Of a stretch of DNA of 64,000 bases, positions 9,557-21,958 are shown in pieces. The translations under genes and the position numbers were made by a program. The DNA lies in NCBI GenBank assembly GCA_030998015.1, contig JARWMV010000233.1, forward strand, positions 620,001 to 684,000, given 5' to 3'. How positions within the stretch are numbered: position 1 is the stretch's first letter; every line of letters starts with the position of its first letter. The DNA comes from Ceratorhiza oryzae-sativae. Taxonomy: Eukaryota; Basidiomycota; Agaricomycetes; Cantharellales; Ceratobasidiaceae. The notes below the pieces were generated by a model, which was given only the letters and a program-made list of their open reading frames with translations, was not told where the DNA came from and did no database searches.

Positions 9557-11832
9557 ATGGTATGTTGGGTGGTGTCCACCGAGCGTACTGAAACCACCGC
9601 TAAAACTGCTTAAATAGGCCGGAGCATTGTCCAACGCAAAGCGCGATCTCCCCAAGATTCGCGATGAAGATCGTGAATCGCGTTATGGTAAGGTATTTGG
9701 CGTATCGGGGCCTGTCGTCATTGCGGAGGATATGGCCGGGTCTGCGATGTACGAACTCGTACGTGTAGGACATGACGAACTCGTCGGCGGTCAGTCTAGC
9801 TTGCGCGTCTGGTTTGCTGCGGTGCTCATTTCCTTTTAGAGGTCATTCGGATTGATGCCGACAAGACCACCATTCAAGTTTACGAAGAGACTTCTGGAGT
9901 GACTGTTGGTGATCCAGTACTGCGGACTGGAAAGCCTCTGAGCGTTGAACTCGGACCTGGTACGTATCCAGAAACTTGTGACGTACTGAAGTTCTAATGG
10001 AATTCCTAGGTTTGATGGAGAACATTGTTGACGGAATCCAGCGACCATTAAGAGCAATCCAAGAGTCTTCTAAATCTATCTATATTCCTCGTGGTATTAA
10101 CACTGAAGCCCTTGATCGGGCGATCAAGTGGGATTTTAGCCCGGCGGACTTCAAGGTAAAACTCTGTGATAGCGTGTTAGTAAAATGTCTCATCTGGTTA
10201 TTAGGTCGGCGACCATATTTCTGGAGGCGACATATTTGGAAAAGTATTCGAAAATTCACTGGTCGATAACCATAAGATCATGTTGCCGCCTCGTGCTTTG
10301 GGTACCATCACTAGCATAGCGGAGAAGGGTAGCTATACGGTTGAGGTAATTAGTGTTGAACCTATATCGATAAGCCAAGAACCTCACTATTCTCTAGGAC
10401 GTTGTACTCGAAACAGAGTTCGAGGGCAAGAAGACCCAGCACACAATGATGCAACTCTGGCCCGTTCGCGCTCCTCGACCAACTGCTTCCAAACTTACCG
10501 CCGATTACCCTCTCTTTACTGGTCAGCGTGTTCTCGACTCGCTATTTCCTTGTGTCCAGGGTGGTACAACCGCTATTCCTGGCGCATTTGGTGCAGGGAA
10601 GACTGTTATTTCCCAGGCATTGTCCAAGTTCTCCAACTCAAATATCATCATATACGTTGGATGTGGAGAACGAGGTGCGTCTTTATTTGAGACTAATTCC
10701 ATGATAAACCAACCATCTCTTCAGGAAACGAAATGGCCGAAGTGTTGATGGAATTCCCCGAGCTTAAGCTCGACGTCGGCGACCGCCAAGAACCCATCAT
10801 GAAGCGTACAACCCTTGTCGCGAATACATCCAACATGCCTGTAGCTGCTCGTGAGGCTTCCATCTACACCGGCATCACGCTGGCCGAGTACTGGCGTGAC
10901 CAAGGTTCGAACGTAGCCATGATGGCTGACTCTACATCCCGCTGGGCTGAAGCTCTCCGTGAAATTTCTGGTCGTCTTGCTGAGATGCCTGCGGATTCTG
11001 GATACCCCGCCTACCTCAGCACCAAACTCGCCAGTTTCTACGAGCGGGCTGGAAAGGTTGTATGCTTGGGTAATCCTGAGCGTCAAGGAACTGTCTCAAT
11101 TGTTGGAGCGTAAGTATCATGCACGCATTCATTTAGCAAGATAAAGGACTAATGTGGTGTGAATAGCGTCTCTCCTCCTGGTGGTGATTTCTCCGACCCA
11201 GTTACAGCTGCTACCCTCAGTATTGTTCAAGTCTTCTGGGGTCTGGACAAGAAGCTTGCTCAGCGAAAGCACTTCCCATCCGTCAACTGGAACGTCTCGT
11301 ATTCGAAGTACATCAAGGTTCTCGAGCCACACTACCAGTCGACCGACCCAGGGTTCATCCAGAACCGCAACAAGACCAAGGAGATTCTTCAAAAGGAAGA
11401 CGATTTGGCTGAAATCGTACAACTCGTCGGAAAGAGCGCACTTGGCGAAGGCGACAAGGTCACACTCGAAGTCGCCCGTATGCTCAAGGACGATTTCTTG
11501 CAACAGAACGGCATGAGCGAGTATGACCGTTACTGTCCATTCTATAAGACGAGTGCTATGTTGAAGAACTTTGTCGCGTTCCACGACGCGGCGGTCAACG
11601 CTGTGACCAAGGGCGAGCTGACCTTCAACAAGGTTAAGGAAGCCACAAGTGATATCATGTTCAAGCTGTCGCAGATGAAGTTCGAGGTACGTAGATGTGG
11701 GTCTATGTTTGAGTTTGATTCCTAAACCTTGGTATTTGACAGAGTCCATCCCAAGGTCAAGAGGCGGTTTCAAAGAAACTCGAGGCACTCCACACCGAGA
11801 TCGTTGAGAAATTCAGGGACTTGGGTGACTAA
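9557..11832 (+). CDS. VMA1: V-type proton ATPase catalytic subunit A
   Basis: Catalytic, ATP-hydrolysing subunit of the V1 sector that acidifies vacuoles. The reading MALSNAKRD requires a four-base first exon (9557-9560), an intron ending at 9624, and exon 2 from 9625. Domain order is normal: beta-barrel [38 protein letters not shown]; the A-specific non-homologous region ([20 protein letters not shown]); the P-loop [43 protein letters not shown]; and the C-terminal helical domain ending VEKFRDLGD. Length is about 615 residues, as usual. There is no intein at the VG/CGERG site used in yeast VMA1; an ordinary intron falls five codons later. It converges with the PEBP gene, 201 bases away. Confidence 0.97.
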
Positions 11833-12033
11833 AGGAGGCGCATACATAATTTGGATACGCATACATGTCTCTATCACACTTGCTCTAATAAATTTAACGA
11901 TTTTACATGCCCTGGCCGGGAAGGTCGATGTCCAGCATCGTATCATTCAGAACGTCCGCAATACAGTCACCGCGACAAACAGCGATTTGGATGATAGTAC
12001 ATCCTTGGTAATCCGTTAACACTCATTTATAAA

Positions 12034-12947
12034 TTAGAAGATGATCTTGAGTGCAATTTGGTGCCAATAGGACAAAGCCTGCTTAATCACGGGTAACCAG
12101 TATGCGTCGCTATCCCCATTGTCCTTGACTTTGACCGTCATGAATGTTCCGGCTAGAGGTGTGCCCAGACCAGACTTTTTGGAGAACTCGGTGACATTGA
12201 AATGTCGACGTTCCGATGTATCCAGGAACGAGTAATCAAAGCTAGGCGGTTGGGCATAAAGAAGAGCAACATAACGGTGAGAGCCTGAACCTGCAGGAGG
12301 TGCCTATGGTCGGACAGGAGCATATGAAACTCCGAAATAAGTGTACGCGTAACGCGCCCAAACTCACTGGAGGCATATAGTGATTTACAGCCGTTGTCTC
12401 ATTCACAAGCACGACACTGTTAGGCACGTACTTGGAGAATCCCCCAAGCGTGAGATTGCCCATAAACATATGTCGAACTTGAGCCCATTTAGGATTTTCG
12501 TTTGACGGCGCGTCGGGATCGAGCAGGAAGAAGACGTAGGCACCCGGCCACCCCGGGCCCTCGATAGAGATTTCGGGCACTGTTTCGGTTGCTTTTTATT
12601 TTATTTTATTTTATTGAACAGTTCATGAATTGGAAGAGGAACGGGATTTTGCAGGCATGACACTCACTATCTTTCGCAAACTTCCTTCCAGGGAAGACGA
12701 TTTTTAGCTTTTTGTCCTTTTTATTATTGTGCTTGGTAGAGGCCTTTGAGTAAGTCAGGTAGAGCAGCGACGAGGGCTTGAACACTGGAAACAGGTCTGG
12801 CACAATTTTCGCCTCCTTAAACGAACGGCTGACTTCGGCCAAGCTTGGTCTCGTATGGGTCCTAGCCGCGCAAGATTCATTTTTGACAGGAGACGATGCA
12901 ACGAGGTTGAATGATACCGAGATAGCCAAGAGCGAGATCCACAGCAT
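12034..12947 (-). CDS. Secreted PEBP-like protein (phosphatidylethanolamine-binding family)
   Basis: The start MLWISLLAISVSFNLVASSP is a good signal peptide, so the protein probably enters the secretory pathway. The first exon continues to FKEAKIVPDLFPVFKPSSLL and LKIVFPGRKFAKD. After an intron the core follows: VPEISIEGPGWPGAYVFFLL, LDPDAPSNENPKW (the DPDAP anion-pocket motif) and VRHMFMGNL. The last exon has APPAGSGSHRYVALLYAQPP with the second pocket motif GSHRY. The C-terminus is LSYWHQIALKIIF. Yeast relatives inhibit carboxypeptidase Y (Tfs1); other fungal members have unclear roles. The intron at about 12590-12660 carries a run of TTTTA units. It is downstream of and on the same strand as the SNW gene. 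Confidence 0.9.
12594..12615. repeat. (TTTTA)n microsatellite in a PEBP-gene intron
   Basis: About four perfect TTTTA units lie within the intron that separates the two main PEBP exons. On the coding strand this is an A-rich tract near the donor side. Confidence 0.75.
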
Positions 12948-13219
12948 TTTGAAGGATGGCTTGTGGTTGAGAGGAGCAAGGGATCATTGCCTTGGATTTT
13001 GAACCATGCATCCAAAACCCTATGACGCATGCAAATGCAGGCATCGTCATACGGAAGCTGCTCGCATTGGGATCAAGCTTCTCGCACGAGTCTTGGCACG
13101 CCTTTCTCGAACCAAACCAAACATACAGTATTACATAAAATAAGAGTATATGTGTATTGTGCTAGAGAGTGGACAAAGCGATACATGCAATTCCTAGTCG
13201 AAGAACTCATACAACGATA

Positions 13220-15212
13220 TTACTCGGCCTCTTCGGCTCGTTCAAGCTGTTGCTTCTTCCTTGCGCCACCTCTGCGAGAACCAGATTAATGATTTAAAAA
13301 AAAATAATGATGAGAAAGAGAACTCACGCGTTGGTGTCCAACCCACGCTTTTCGCCCCTCTTGGCAGCATCCAAAAAGTCACCAACACCGAACACATCGC
13401 TCCCTGTGGCAGCGCTCGTGTCCTTCTCAAACATGACCGGGCCTTCCCTAATTTCCTGCTCCTTCGCACCCTCAAATACACTTGCGCCCAAATTGAACCG
13501 ATCCTGTTCGAGGGCACGCTTGACGCCTTCTTCAGTTCCTCCACCAAAGGCCGAGTCGTCCCCAGCATTGATATTGCCGCGTGATTTATAAATTGCAGCG
13601 GCTGCAGAGGAACCATGGAAGAGAGGCTTATCGTAGAGACTGTAGGATTCTTCGTCTCCAAAGCTATTCGAGAGGGATTGCTGATTGAACAATCGAGAAT
13701 CAAGCATAGACTCCTTGGAAAGGGTGGGTTTGGCTAAGCCGAGGGCGACTTTTTCGGAAATGTCGCGATGTTCTTGACTGTAATACATCTAGCGTCAGTA
13801 GACAAATCAATATCAAATGACAGGGCACGTACCGGGCAAGTTGCTTCGCCCGTTGCTCAGTGCCCATGTTATTCATGCGTAGCTCACGCTCGCGCTCATG
13901 GCGTTTCTCACGACGCATCTGGTCACGCAGTCTCGCAGCTTCCTCATCTTCCCCTTCATCTTCTGACTCGCTCTCGTCACTACCAGACCCGTACCCCGCG
14001 AGAGCGGTCATGTTGGCTTTAGCTGGTGCAACACTGCTGCTTCCACTCGCAGAGGGTGCAACCAGGCCACCGCGCTCGGCACGAGCTCGCTGGGCCATCT
14101 CGCGGAGCTGCTCCTCCTTTGCAGCCTTCTCTTTTTCGACAAGTTTTTGTTGCATGAGAGAACGTTGGCGGACTTCTTCGCGGGCATGTCTGTCAGCGAT
14201 GAACAGCGATTCCGAAAATTTAGCAAAGTTGTCGTTGATGTGAACCTGCAACAAGAGAACATTGTTAGACCCAAATTTCAAGAGAAGCTCATTGACTCAC
14301 ATCCTGCAGGCCACGCCCGTCAGCGGCCAAGCGCTTATCGAGCGGGATAGTGAAACCCTTGTTATTCTTCCAGTTGGAGATACAGGGAGGAATCATCCAC
14401 TCCTTCTGCTCTTCAGCGGTCGCCTTGCGAGGTGGGCTACGTAGAATAGGTGGAGGCGGGCTCGGAGGACCGCGAGGGATTTTCTTGTGCTTGAAGCGGG
14501 GTGGCTCCATAGGATCCTCGACCACCTCAGAAATCTTGATGATCCTCTGCTTCATGCCTTCACCATTTTGCTGAGCCGGAGTGTATCGAACAAATGTCGA
14601 TTTGCCGACCGTGTCCGGGACATGTTTTGGTTGAGCTGCCTTGATCTTGCCGTGAACGAGCTTCTCCAGGGCGGCGCGAGTGCGATCTGCGGTAGCTTGT
14701 ACCTCCTCCTCAGAGGGACGCTCCATTGAACGGGCCTCCTCATCAAGATCTGCTCGGTTGGCAAGAGGAACAAGGTCCTTGAACTGAGACTGTACTCGAC
14801 GCCCGTCACGGTGTCCCTGTTGTGCGATGGCATCGTAGCGGACGTTACCCTCGCTGTCAACTTGCAAGGCTAGGGTATTGCCGGGGTTGGCCTACAGCCT
14901 TAGGTTAGCTTCGGCTAACGGAACAAATGAGCACCACTCACCTTGGTCTTGCCCATATCCAAGGGATACTGGGCAATATGACATTCTGGGTATGCACCGC
15001 CGTCACCGAAATCCGCCTGCTTGCTTGGCCTCCATCCTTTTCGCTGGCCATACACAGGAATCACAACCTGTGGGGCGAGCGCGAGAACTGGTGTTTTCTC
15101 GTCCTCATCATCGGAGACGGGTGCATGCACGGGTTGAGGAAGCAGTCTGTGAAAAAAATCAGCACAATTTTGACCACGGTTGGTGATAAACTTACGAGGC
15201 GAGCGCGGCCAT
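13220..15212 (-). CDS. PRP45: SNW/SKIP-domain splicing factor (Prp45, SNW1)
   Basis: SNW1/Prp45 is a core spliceosome component (Prp19-related) and a transcription co-regulator in animals. The start is MAALAS, then an intron, then LLPQPVHAPVSDDEDEKTPV. Family hallmarks follow in order: VVIPVYGQRKGWRP, FGDGGAYPECHIAQYPLDMG, VRYDAIAQQGH, TQTAD-type helix AEDRTRAALEKLVHGKI-like sequence (here TADRTRAALEKLVHGKIKAA), KSTFVRYTPAQQ and the signature SNWKNNKGFTIPLDKRLAAD. After that come VHINDNFAKFSESLFIADR, a charged helical stretch (RREKRHERERELRMNNMG), RDISEKVALGLAKPT and FGVGDFLDAAKRG. The stop is TAA at 13220-13222. About six introns. It is divergent from RPT1 with 145 bases between starts. Confidence 0.96.
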
Positions 15213-15357
15213 CGTGGTTGTCGGTAAGCACAGCAAAGGTGGCTCTGCTGACAAATAACACGTGACAATTGCTTAAACGCCGCTCCCAACGCGCTTATTT
15301 GGTTATTCACCTAGCTGACGCGTCCATCCACTTTACCCACCTCGACAACCATACACC
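15213..15357. promoter_or_regulatory. Divergent promoter SNW1 / RPT1
   Basis: The 145-base gap between the two starts holds a CACGTG hexamer at 15259-15264 (within CACGTGAC). No TATA box is seen. Co-regulation of the two genes is inference. Confidence 0.6.
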
Positions 15358-17224
<1,867 letters not shown>

Positions 17225-18665
17225 ACGCAGGTACGGATGGGTATTTGGTGGACAGTGTGGGCCGCTTGTGTATTATCGTATCCATAATCTCATTTGCTTC
17301 TGATGCCTTGTGAAAAGTACAGCTTGCACGAACTCCTAAAAATTATACATTGGGGGCTGCGATTAAAAATATTTCTATATCCATGCTTCGAAAGTATGCT
17401 AGAGATGCGTACACGAAGTAGATAGACCGTCTTGCAGAAGTTAAGTCAGTCTAGGGTCTGAGTTATGTAAGGCGTGAAAACGTGTAGTGCCTAACTCACG
17501 TAGCCCCCACCCACCTGCTCTCTTCGTGCCCCTTTCCCCCGCCCTTGTGTCATTTCCACACCTCTCCTCCTCTTAAAATTATATATGCGCTGTTTGAATA
17601 TTATATTTATGTCTCAATTTATAAATTTAATTGAAAAAGCTACGCGAAATAGTCGCGTTATGAGATATCTCCCAAGGAGTCTGGCGAGGCTGGTTCTGGC
17701 CACTGTTCCTAAGCGGTCAGGCCTGGCAACTCTCCAGTGTGCAGCGGATCTGACTATCCAACAAATTTCTTTGGCGAGCGCCGCTGGAATATCACTGAAG
17801 ATGATGAATGGAACATCCCCCTGGTTCAAGAACGCACACCGGGATATTGCGGCTCTTTGGTATACCGACCCATTTGGCAAAACTAAATGTGGATAGGGGC
17901 ACCTGCCAAAGTTTGTTTTCAACATTTCACCATTCCGCAGAGGATTTCACAGTGCAGCCCTGAGGTTTTAAGTATAAAAGGGAAAAAAATAGGTAAAGCC
18001 CTTATTTGCGGGTCAGCAAACAGTGGTTCAATGGAGTAATGATTAAGGCAGATGCTCACAATAGCTGAGAATTTGCCTACTATCTTCTAGTTCTTCTATA
18101 ATAGGTACACGTTAGGACATATTCCATATTGAAGAGCAAGCGAAATACAGATGAGTAATGTATAAATTACATGGCGCCATAGAAATAGGCCAGACGAGAA
18201 AGTGAGAGAGAGGCAAATCTGCAGAAGCAGGAGTCAGTTCAAGCTCCTCTAGGTCGCACTGCTTACTATTTGCGAGCAACGGTCGGGTATCCGGGTGTCC
18301 GGTAGCCCCGGATCTCATCTTTCAGGAACGTTTAGCTGTGAAGTCGCTGGATCAGCATCAGTTCATGCTTTATACTATTATGCAAAAATTCCCAAGGGCA
18401 TATACGTACACAAATGCTGGAAATTGTTTCACTACGGATGCTTTGGGGACTCTCATGGTGCTCGTGCCGCCAAATATATGCGCCAAATTACCCCGAGCGC
18501 ATTCCAGCAAACTTGACTTCACGCAATACGGACGCAATAATGAATTATTCTAGTAAATAAACGGGAAATAATAAACCATTTTTGTGTTATTCGCTAACAG
18601 TTACTCAAATCCCCGTCCTTGCCGAATGGTCCTCCACAACAATTCCGACAGTTGTCGAAGAAGCG
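17225..18665. other. Intergenic between RPT1 and the AP endonuclease
   Basis: About 1.4 kb with no gene I can support. Two overlapping open frames of about 100 codons on opposite strands around 17590-17920 lack recognisable motifs and proper start context. The region is AT-rich in places (17340-17420, 17570-17650). Confidence 0.45.
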
Positions 18666-18697
18666 GTCATGTGACTTCCATATGAATGTCACATGAC
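18666..18697. promoter_or_regulatory. 32-base inverted repeat just upstream of the AP endonuclease
   Basis: Arm 1 (18666-18675) is GTCATGTGAC and arm 2 (18688-18697) is GTCACATGAC, its exact reverse complement. The 12-base spacer is itself partly symmetric around CATATG. It ends eight bases before the first candidate ATG. Each arm contains CATGTG/CACATG, an E-box-like core recognised by bHLH proteins in other fungi and animals. The symmetry is seen directly; a regulatory role is inferred. Confidence 0.7.
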
Positions 18698-18705
18698 ACG
18701 ACGCC

Positions 18706-20322
18706 ATGCCGCCACACATTATTAACTTGTTCTTCCAAGCATCCGCCAGTCGCCTCCTTCGACCAGGCAAAATCCGTATCGTATCCACGATGCCTCCCAA
18801 GGGTAGCACTAAACGGGCAATGAGTCCTGAGGAAGATACGGACAAGCGTCCAGCTGTTAAGCGGTCGAAATCATTTGGAACTCTAGGCACACCTACCACG
18901 TATCCTTGGACCAACAAGGGTATTCCGGAATCGGTCAGCTTTCCTCCTGCTGGTGACAAGATACGGATTTCTGCTTGGAACGTTTGCGGATTACAAGCGT
19001 GTTGGAAAAAGGTATGGAGATGCTCAGAGTTGGAGGAGCGCGTTTTTTTTAAAAAAAAAATCTCGTGTCCTGCAGGGATTTTCCAAGTATGTAGAAGCCG
19101 AGGATGCGGACATATTGATCCTAACAGAGACCAAGGTAGGCCAGAGGGGGTTGATTATGCTTCATTTGTTCTTATCACATGGACTAGGTTGCGGATAAGC
19201 CTTCCGACCCGCTCCTTGAACGCAAGTACCCACACCAATATTGGAGTATGGCGGCGAAAAAAGGATACGGTGAGGCTCTCTCACTACTTTTCGAAAGACT
19301 GCCCATTCCCATGCGACTTGATATCAATTGCTGCAGCCGGAACTGCGGTACTATCCAAACACAAACCATTGTCAACTTCATACACCTTGGAGCCAGTCGC
19401 GTCATCAAAGCCGGCGCTGGACAAGGAAGACGTCAAGGGGCGCCTTGTCACTTTGGAGTTTGAAAACTGCTGGGTCGTAGGCACATATGTTCCCAATGCT
19501 GGTGAAGCTCTCAAAGTAAGCACAGGTTGATCTCATGCACGCAATGGCTGTCAACTTGGAGTATCAACAGAGCATGGACCGCAAAGTAGCTTGGCAGGTA
19601 GCGTTTGAAGCGCATCTTCGCAAACTAGACGCGGTCAAACCGGTTATCTGGACAGGCGATTTGAATGTTGCGCCTACGGCCAAAGGTCAGCTCTTTGTGC
19701 CTCGATGCGACCGCGGTTGGGTTGATTCTCTGACCAGACCTCAAGAACGACAAGAGTAATTGGAATAAAACCGCGGGATACACTCAACAAGAAACGTCTG
19801 CTTTTGCTCGTGTTCTTGCCGGTCCGCCCATTGCACCAGTGTCTGCCTCTGTGAAAAAGACGACCACAACAGAAGACAAAGTAGAAACGCATACAGCTTC
19901 GGTTGTTACCAATGGCACAGTTGCTGCTGCTGTCGATGTAAAGACTACAGAGACAATTACCACAGACGGGGGTCTTGCCGTCGAAACAGTGACTGGTGCT
20001 GTTGCGACCACTGCTTTAGAATCTCCTGTCGGGCGGACTGGACCTGGTCCGATGATCGATACCTGGCGCAAGCTTCATCCAAAGGACGAACATTATACTT
20101 ATTTCAGCTACCGGTTCGGCGCAAGGTCAAAAGGCATAGGTTGGAGAATAGATCATTGTGAGCAGGCATGTCTTTGCGAGAGAACCCTGATTAACTAGGT
20201 TGCTTCCAGTCGTGCTGAGCGAGCGACTCTTCCCTCGAGTTGCGTGTTGCGAAATTCGGAACGAAATATGGGGGGCATCGGACCACTGCCCGATCATCTT
20301 GGACATTGAAGGACCCCTTTGA
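18706..20322 (+). CDS. APE1-type AP endonuclease (exonuclease III family)
   Basis: It cuts DNA 5' of abasic sites in base excision repair. Two starts are possible: 18706, giving a basic extension (MPPHIINLFFQASASRLLR) that could target mitochondria, or 18790, giving MPPKGSTKRAMSPEED with a nuclear-type KRPAVKRSKS. Catalytic parts are ISAWNVCGLQA, DADILILTETKV (metal-binding Glu), HKPLSTSYT, WVVGTYVPNAG, WTGDLNVAPTAKD (Asp and Asn), GIGWRIDHFVLSERL and GASDHCPIILDIEGPL (catalytic His). An insert of about 65 residues rich in Thr and Val lies between LAGPPIAP and MIDTWRKLHP, inside the catalytic domain (about 19835-20045). There is no zinc-finger tail as in Apn2, so this is the APE1/ExoIII type. 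About seven short introns. Confidence 0.93.
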
Positions 20323-20434
20323 TTCTTGGCAGTCTGTGGAGACTATTTGCATACATTTATCTATGTCGGGCTCTAACTCTGGATGGGTTGCTTGCAGGGT
20401 CTAGTTATTGTCGTGTACTTGTACATACTGCTAT

Positions 20435-21793
20435 TTATTCCTCTTCGTCGTCGTCTCCTATCACGCCTTCTAGCATATCTTCTGCGTCCTCTGGTTCCTC
20501 GCTCTCGCCTATGCTTATGCTGATGATCCCTGCCGCAAACAAGTATACGATACTCCCGACTCCCGCCAAGAGTGCAAACGCCCATCTTCCATGCCTCAAA
20601 GCAGCCTCTTTTTCGGAAGCTGGTCCCTTTTCTTTTGTCTGCGCAAAGACATTTGCATCTGAGCGCCATGAATTGATCACGGTCGAGATGGACGAGCGGA
20701 CTGTTGGTGGAGGGAGAATCGGTGCTGGTGGGGCGCTGCGAGAGTATTCGAGCACACGGTCCGCATAGGAGGCCAGTTCTGGGAATGAATTATGAAGTTC
20801 CGCGGCGAGTGGAGAGTTGGGGAAGGGGATGTAGAGCAATGGGAGAACGTAAGATGCTATGGTTATGTCGAGGGACGTTGGGCTAGTAAACACGGGACAA
20901 GGTTAGCGCTGTGTCGATGCCAGGATCGGCGAATATTGCCAACCTGTCGCCGTGTATAAATTCGTCGGTTTGCAAGAGATTCGTGAGGAGCCTGAACACG
21001 GTGCGTGCTCGCTCTAATAGCTATCGACGCAAGCGGATGAAGAAGGTGCTTAAGGGGCAAGTGTGGACATACCCTCTCTCTTGCAAATGCATGCTTGTAG
21101 ACTTGGGCAGACGGAGGCCTTGGCTTTTCTGGTGTCTTGACTGCGGGTTTGAGAGCCTCGGGCTCTTCAATAAAATGGGCGTCCCACATCCCAATTGCTT
21201 CTAGTCTGGGTTGGTGCATCATGCGTAGTCGACTGGGGACAAATAGGCGTTGGGGTAGTGGCATAAGCTTTGCGAGTGCGCTATGAGTGAACGTCCAGTA
21301 ATGCTCGACAAACATTTGGTGGGCCTATAGGTGAGGACGGATCAGTACAGGGCGGACGTGCCATGGGATAAATGAAGTTACAAGGAGATCTCCGAGCTGG
21401 GACGATGCATAGGCCTTCCATAGTGTGGATTTCTGGGACTGGGATGACTTGAGGCCTGCGTCTATGGTTGCGTGGATCGAGTGGGATTCTGAACGGGCCA
21501 GAGAATCGAGGTAGGAGATGATGGACGGGAGCGGGGACACCTGGTTTTGCTCGTGGGTGAGAAACGGGAGCTGGCCTGGTCCTGTGTCAGAACGCAGCAG
21601 ACGAGCGAGACGGGGGCTCACCCGACGGGCTCTGGTCGGGGTCGCTGCACTCGACAATCGAGTAGCGCCCGGGAAAGACCAGCTGCATATACATCACCGC
21701 GGCGATGCATTGCGGGTCAATCGATGGCAGGTTCCATTGCGCTGGCCACACATGCACCACGAGCGAGGTCGCCGTCTCTTGCGTCTCGGACAT
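20435..21793 (-). CDS. SAM37: SAM37/metaxin-like mitochondrial outer membrane sorting protein
   Basis: Subunit of the SAM/TOB complex that inserts beta-barrel proteins into the mitochondrial outer membrane. The start MSETQETATSLVVHVWP leads to the Tom37/metaxin thioredoxin-like N-terminal half: NLPSIDPQCIAAVMYMQLVF and YSIVECSDPDQSPSGQLPFL, then SIISYLDSLA. The GST-C-like half follows with HWYF-type helices (MFVEHYWTFTHSALAKLMPL), LLTNLLQTDEFIHGDSPTSL, DITIASYVLPLLYIPFPNSP and FPELASYADRVLEY. Near the C-terminus WAFALLAGVGSIVYLFAAGI is a membrane anchor, followed by an acidic tail. The stop is TAA at 20435-20437. It converges with the AP endonuclease (112 bases) and is divergent from GAA1 (165 bases). 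Sequence similarity within this family is weak, so the symbol is less certain than the family. Confidence 0.85.
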
Positions 21794-21958
21794 CGACGAT
21801 CGTTACAAGGCCGATTGCCATTTGGTTTGTGTCAAACACTGTGGCTGTGTCGGTCTTTCACCAACCACTCTGCTGCCACCGCCCCCAATTCATTCTGTCC
21901 CATTGGCTCTGAAAAAAAAAATAGAAAATAGGAAATAAATAAGACAGAGAAACGAGCG
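21794..21958. promoter_or_regulatory. Divergent promoter SAM37 / GAA1
   Basis: A 165-base gap separates the start codons. It contains CCATTGGC (inverted CCAAT) near 21900 and an A run just before the GAA1 start. No TATA box is seen. Confidence 0.5.

Noticed and set aside
10655..10735. Intein in VMA1
   Set aside because: VGCGERGNEM is continuous apart from an ordinary short intron; there are no intein or homing endonuclease motifs.
17585..17925. Two overlapping open frames of about 100 codons on opposite strands
   Set aside because: Neither has family features or supporting splice context; one likely shadows the other and both may be chance.
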